A stretch of 9,842 nucleotides of DNA, taken from contig CAJQQJ010000026.1 in NCBI GenBank assembly GCA_905480445.1, positions 1-9,842 on the forward strand, read 5' to 3'. The position numbers and the translations under genes are program-made. The notes under the pieces are model-generated. The model was not told the DNA's origin, ran no database searches, and saw nothing but the letters and a program-made list of their open reading frames with translations. This DNA comes from an uncultured Alphaproteobacteria bacterium. Its GTDB lineage: Bacteria > Pseudomonadota > Alphaproteobacteria > UBA7985 > CAJQQZ01. The stretch's first letter is position 1. Every line of letters starts with the position of its first letter. Positions 6,743-9,842 of this stretch are shown here, piece after piece.

Positions 6743-7285
6743 TTGTTTGCTAAGGTTTATCAGTATTTTGAACGCTTTGCCGCCGTGTTGGCGGCTATTG
6801 CAGCACTTTTAACTTTGGCTATGAGCTTCTGGGTTACCTACGATGTTCTGGCTCGGAAGTTCTTTGACATCGGTTCTCCTTGGTCGTTTGATTTGTCTGA
6901 GTACTCGCTGGTCTGGATCACATTCTTGGGTGCGCCTTGGGTACTTTTGCAAGACCGCCATGTGCGAATTGAACTGTTGGTTGATGCGCTGCCTGTTTTG
7001 CTGCAACGGATATTGGGTGTTGTTGTTTGTGTTGTCGCGGCTTTCATTTGTGGTGTGCTTGCTTGGCGTACTGGCGTTGCCGCCATCGAATATTTTGAAC
7101 GCAATGTTTACATGCCACGCATTTGGCGTATCCCCAGGATCTGGCCCTATTGCATCATTCCAATCGGGAGCGGTTTGCTCTGTTTTGCGTTCCTTTTACG
7201 CTTAGGTCTTTACCTGACAGAGCGGGATCCGGAAGCAACTTTGCGGACCAAAGCCTCTGCAGGCCAAGAAAGTGGGGAGGTTTAG
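6743..7285 (+). CDS. dctQ: TRAP transporter small membrane subunit (DctQ family)
   Basis: This is the four-helix small membrane protein that pairs with DctM in a TRAP transporter; 180 residues, normal for the family. Hydrophobic segments lie near residues 13-34, 54-71, 88-108 and 135-156. The stretch SPWSFDLSEYSLVWITFLGA (45-64) followed by DRHVRIELLVDALP (71-84) is the typical DctQ pattern of a tryptophan-containing loop, second helix and charged amphipathic segment. The start is TTG at 6743, chosen because GGGAG (6730-6734) lies eight bases before it and the sequence is in frame with the whole first helix; the nearby ATG at 6735 is in another frame. It lies beyond the terminator and second hairpin that follow dctP and ends four bases before the dctM ATG, so dctQ and dctM are probably translationally coupled. 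Confidence 0.92.
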   Translation: MFAKVYQYFERFAAVLAAIAALLTLAMSFWVTYDVLARKFFDIGSPWSFDLSEYSLVWITFLGAPWVLLQDRHVRIELLVDALPVLLQRILGVVVCVVAAFICGVLAWRTGVAAIEYFERNVYMPRIWRIPRIWPYCIIPIGSGLLCFAFLLRLGLYLTERDPEATLRTKASAGQESGEV

Positions 7286-7289
7286 GACA

Positions 7290-8603
7290 ATGGAATATGA
7301 ATGGGTTTACAATCTAGCTTTCTTCTTTGGCCTCTTGATGTTGATGATGTTAAGCGGCATGCCGGTGGCGCTCGGCTTTATCACATTGAACATCGTTGGA
7401 CTTTACTTCTTCTTAGGTCCAGGCTCGCTTGCTTTGTTGGCGACAAGTTCCTTTTCCTCCATTGGTCAGTTTACGCTAATTGCCATACCGTTGTTTATCC
7501 TAATGGGTGAATTATTGATGCGGACTGGATTGGCGGCCAAAACGGTTGAAGCGGTCGATCATTGGATCGGTCGTATCCCTGGTCGATTGTCGCTATCAGC
7601 CGTTGGCGGTGGTACGCTGTTTGGGGCCTTAAGCGGTGCTTCCATGGCTTCGGTTGCCATGCTCGGTTCTACCCTTGTGCCAGAAATGGCTAAGCGAGGT
7701 TACAAACCTGCTATGTCTGTCAGTTCGATTCTGGCGGGCGGCGGATTGGCTGTGCTCATCCCCCCCAGTGCGCTGGGCGTTCTGTTGGGGGCCTTGGCTA
7801 AAGTCTCCATTGCAAAGCTGCTTTTGGCCGGAATTTTGCCGGGGCTAATTTTGGCAGCGATGTACTTTGCCTATTTCGCGATCAGGGCAAAGCTGCAGCC
7901 CGAGTTGGCACCGCCATACCAAGCTCAAGTGATCTCTCTTAAGCAAAAGTTACATGCGCTTTTGATGGTCTCGCCACTTCTAAGTTTAATCGTGGTCGTG
8001 ACCGGGTTTATTTTCTTAGGGATCGCAACCCCATCTGAATCAGCGGCCATGGGCGTTGTCGCAACTATGATCTTGGCCGCTTGTTATAAGCGGTTGTCTT
8101 TTGAAGCGGTCTGGAAGTCTTTGATGGCGACCATGACAACGACAACTATGATGTTGCTCGTCATCGTTGGGTCGACTGGTTTTAGCCAACTCCTGGCGGC
8201 AACTGGTTCAACCTCTTCCCTTGTGTCGGTCGTTGGCGGTTTGGATATCCATCCATTGTTGACTGTAATCCTGATGCAGGTCGTTGTTTTGATTCTTGGT
8301 TGCTTCATCGACACAATCTCAATCATGCTGGTTGCAATTCCAGTTTTCATGCCGATCATTAATGCTATTGGCTTAGATCCGATTTGGTTCTGTATTTTGA
8401 TTTTGGTTCAGCTCGAGTTAGCGGGTATCACGCCGCCCTTTGGGGTTTTGTTGTTTGTGATGAAGGGGGTCCAGCAACACTTGAAAATTGGTGAGATCTA
8501 TAGGGCCGCTTTGCCCATTGTGCTTATTCAGATTGCCTTGGTGGCATTGTTGATGATATTCCCTGCACTGGTGACAACATTGCCGGACCTAATGAGGAAT
8601 TGA
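7290..8603 (+). CDS. dctM: TRAP transporter large membrane subunit (DctM family)
   Basis: This is the large permease of the TRAP system, 437 residues, carrying out sodium- or proton-driven uptake of the ligand presented by DctP. It is hydrophobic throughout, consistent with 11-12 membrane helices. Family signatures are visible: FTLIAIPLFILMGELL (61-76), LFGALSGASMAS (110-121), VPEMAKRGYKP (130-140) and GGGLAVLIPPS (150-160), followed by the repeat-related second half ending with ELAGITPPFGVLLFV. ATG at 7290 is preferred because GGGGAGG at 7274-7280 lies nine bases before it. A longer in-frame GTG at 7272 would start inside dctQ and has no binding site. It is four bases from dctQ and 21 bases before tetR. 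The exact ligand class is not evident. Confidence 0.95.
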   Translation: MEYEWVYNLAFFFGLLMLMMLSGMPVALGFITLNIVGLYFFLGPGSLALLATSSFSSIGQFTLIAIPLFILMGELLMRTGLAAKTVEAVDHWIGRIPGRLSLSAVGGGTLFGALSGASMASVAMLGSTLVPEMAKRGYKPAMSVSSILAGGGLAVLIPPSALGVLLGALAKVSIAKLLLAGILPGLILAAMYFAYFAIRAKLQPELAPPYQAQVISLKQKLHALLMVSPLLSLIVVVTGFIFLGIATPSESAAMGVVATMILAACYKRLSFEAVWKSLMATMTTTTMMLLVIVGSTGFSQLLAATGSTSSLVSVVGGLDIHPLLTVILMQVVVLILGCFIDTISIMLVAIPVFMPIINAIGLDPIWFCILILVQLELAGITPPFGVLLFVMKGVQQHLKIGEIYRAALPIVLIQIALVALLMIFPALVTTLPDLMRN

Positions 8604-8624
8604 TGTCAGTGAGACCAAAAGGCC

Positions 8625-9275
8625 ATGGCTAACGACGAGCCAACGCCGCCGATAAGGCCAGTCAAAAGGGACGCTGCAGCAACAAAAGAGCGCGTCCTCA
8701 AGGCTGGCTTGTTTGAATTTGGATCCAAAGGCTACGGCGGCGCCAGAACAGCGGCCATTGCGAAGCGTGCGAAGTGCAATATTCGCATGCTTTACCACTA
8801 TTTCGGTGGGAAACAGGGGCTCTATATAGCTTGTCTGGAACGCGTTTATTCCAAGATCAGAGCTGAAGAACAGAAGCTAAATCTCAAGGAACTTGAGCCG
8901 TTGGCGGGCATTGAGCGTTTAGTGAAGTTTACGTTTGATCATATGATAAAGAACCCTGATTTCGTGTACTTGGCAGGGGTTGAAAATACACAGCGTGGAA
9001 AGTTCATTAAGAAATTGCCACAGGTTGCTAACGCAGCAGGGACTTTGATAAACACGATTAGCGACATTCTAAAACAAGGTGCTGATGACGGTGTATTGAA
9101 AGATGAAATCGACGCTTTTCAGCTCTACGTCTCCATTCTCTCTTTAAGTTACTTGCATCTTTCTAATCGCCATACCATTTCCTTAACTTATGGCATGAAG
9201 CTCGATGACGAAGCCTGGCTGAGTGATCGCCGCAACCATGTAGTTGAACTGATTTTGGCTTATGTTAGGGCCTAG
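8625..9275 (+). CDS. TetR/AcrR-family transcriptional regulator
   Basis: This is a 216-residue one-domain-plus-ligand-pocket repressor. Residues 18-67 form the DNA-binding domain: a first helix ATKERVLKAGLFEFGSKGY, then the helix-turn-helix RTAAIAKRAKCNIRMLYHYF (41-60) and GGKQGLY, all typical of TetR. The remainder is an all-helical effector domain beginning VYSKIRAEEQKLNLKELEPL, a pattern seen in a broad group related to RutR-type regulators; the effector is unknown. The ATG at 8625 has a weak ribosome binding context (GAGA ten bases upstream, AAAAGG only two bases away) but no better in-frame start exists. It lies 21 bases after dctM with no promoter between, so it is probably the last gene of the operon. 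The 22-bp palindromes at 2574-2595 and 2700-2721 are its likely targets, which would make it autoregulatory; this link is inference. Confidence 0.93.
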   Translation: MANDEPTPPIRPVKRDAAATKERVLKAGLFEFGSKGYGGARTAAIAKRAKCNIRMLYHYFGGKQGLYIACLERVYSKIRAEEQKLNLKELEPLAGIERLVKFTFDHMIKNPDFVYLAGVENTQRGKFIKKLPQVANAAGTLINTISDILKQGADDGVLKDEIDAFQLYVSILSLSYLHLSNRHTISLTYGMKLDDEAWLSDRRNHVVELILAYVRA

Positions 9276-9842
9276 GTTTTTGAATAGAAAGTTGATTGAC
9301 CTGATGACTAGGTTAGGCGAGTAACAAACGCTGTTGTCAATTCGCCGGTCGCAAATCATAAGTTGTTGCAAACAATCAGCTTCATCTGGATTTTAGGGTG
9401 CGTCACAATGTTCAGGTTTGCGGAGGCGACGTCAGCTGGGGAAACCTAGTTCGTGAAAGGAACGTTTCTTTCGCAGCTGATGTTAGTTCTGCATTCATGA
9501 CGGAAGCCTTATCAACTGGTGACGAGAGCAGAGTTCGAACAAACATCATTAGGATCAGAAGAATGGTTTCAAAAGCAGTTTTGAAACAGCGAAGTAGATT
9601 CGAATTCATTGTCAAACTGCAAACAGCAAAAACTTTATTCAAATCGTTTCCCCTGACAAATCAGAAGGGTGGAGCAAAAATAAAATTAAGGGTTGAAGAA
9701 AATATTTACTATATCTCTGTTAAATACTCTTTAAGAACTCGGTATTTCTTTGTCTTGGATCGACTCTAAATAGACTGAGACCTCAGTATAAGGCCTATTT
9801 TCCCGTCTGACATTACCGAATTAGCGATGGATTTCCAGTAGG
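9276..9842. other. gene-poor, AT-rich tail with no convincing gene
   Basis: About 570 bases follow the tetR stop. A 123-codon frame opens at a GTG at 9398 and ends at 9769, but it has no ribosome binding site, is rich in Lys/Arg and resembles no family I know; an internal ATG at 9497 is no better placed. The stretch from about 9500 to 9770 is clearly more AT-rich than the genes upstream. Several dyads occur: a loose one at 9316-9346 (GGCGA with TCGCC), TTGTT-GCA-AACAA at 9363-9375, a perfect 9-bp repeat at 9566-9587, and ACTGAG-AC-CTCAGT at 9774-9787. None has a T tract, so no clear terminator for the tetR operon is visible. Confidence 0.5.
9566..9587. repeat. perfect 9-bp inverted repeat with four-base spacer
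   Basis: GTTTCAAAA, four bases (GCAG), then TTTTGAAAC. It is not followed by a T run on either strand, so it is not an intrinsic terminator. Its 22-base length is like that of a dimeric-regulator operator, but the half-site differs from the palindromes at 2574-2595 and 2700-2721, and no start signal for a gene is recognisable next to it. Confidence 0.5.

Noticed and set aside
7272..7289. GTG at 7272 as start of dctM
   Set aside because: It would begin inside dctQ, without a binding site, and would consume the GGGGAGG element that properly serves the ATG at 7290.
9398..9769. A 123-codon plus-strand frame starting at GTG, with an overlapping 76-codon minus-strand frame at 9412-9642
   Set aside because: No ribosome binding site, no recognisable domain, and a basic translation in AT-rich DNA; not supported enough to call a gene.
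9774..9787. ACTGAG-AC-CTCAGT palindrome near the right edge as the operon terminator
   Set aside because: Two-base spacer cannot form a stable loop without losing pairs, and there is no adjacent T tract; the context beyond the edge is missing.
1..9842. CRISPR arrays, tRNA or rRNA genes, insertion sequences
   Set aside because: Looked for repeated spacers, cloverleaf-like segments and transposase motifs and saw none.

Overview
The window looks like chromosomal DNA from a Gram-negative bacterium of roughly even base composition, most likely a marine-type alphaproteobacterium. That guess rests on gene content (a tripartite TRAP transporter with a twin-arginine signal on its binding protein, a proteobacterial-style KorAB, a molybdenum hydroxylase), on TTGAC-type -35 boxes and on frequent GTG/TTG starts. 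The lineage below that level cannot be fixed from the sequence.

Layout: positions 1-2542, minus strand, carry a 2-oxoacid:ferredoxin oxidoreductase: korB (beta subunit, cut by the left edge) and, transcribed before it, korA (fused gamma-alpha subunit). Positions 2543-2747 are a divergent control region. Positions 2748-9275, plus strand, hold a tight run of five genes: a 935-residue [2Fe-2S]-plus-molybdopterin hydroxylase with no FAD part, the three TRAP genes dctP, dctQ and dctM, and a TetR-family regulator. Positions 9276-9842 are a gene-poor, AT-rich tail with no convincing gene.

The most interesting feature is the divergent control region. It holds two 22-bp palindromes of the form TAAGTAA-N8-TTACTWA, one 11-12 bases downstream of a TTGAC box for each direction. 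Read in the direction of transcription the two sites match at 18 of 22 positions, so the promoters are near mirror images. This implies one dimeric repressor, probably the TetR protein encoded last in the plus-strand operon, controlling both arms and tying KorAB to the hydroxylase and transporter. The proposed working model (inference) is uptake of a carboxylated or heterocyclic compound by DctPQM, hydroxylation or aldehyde oxidation by the molybdenum enzyme, and downstream 2-oxoacid oxidation by KorAB with ferredoxin as electron carrier. Neither the substrate nor the electron acceptor of the molybdenum enzyme can be read from the window.

A strong intrinsic terminator followed by a second hairpin sits between dctP and dctQ. 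It would give more binding protein than membrane components while letting some transcripts continue to dctQ, dctM and tetR.
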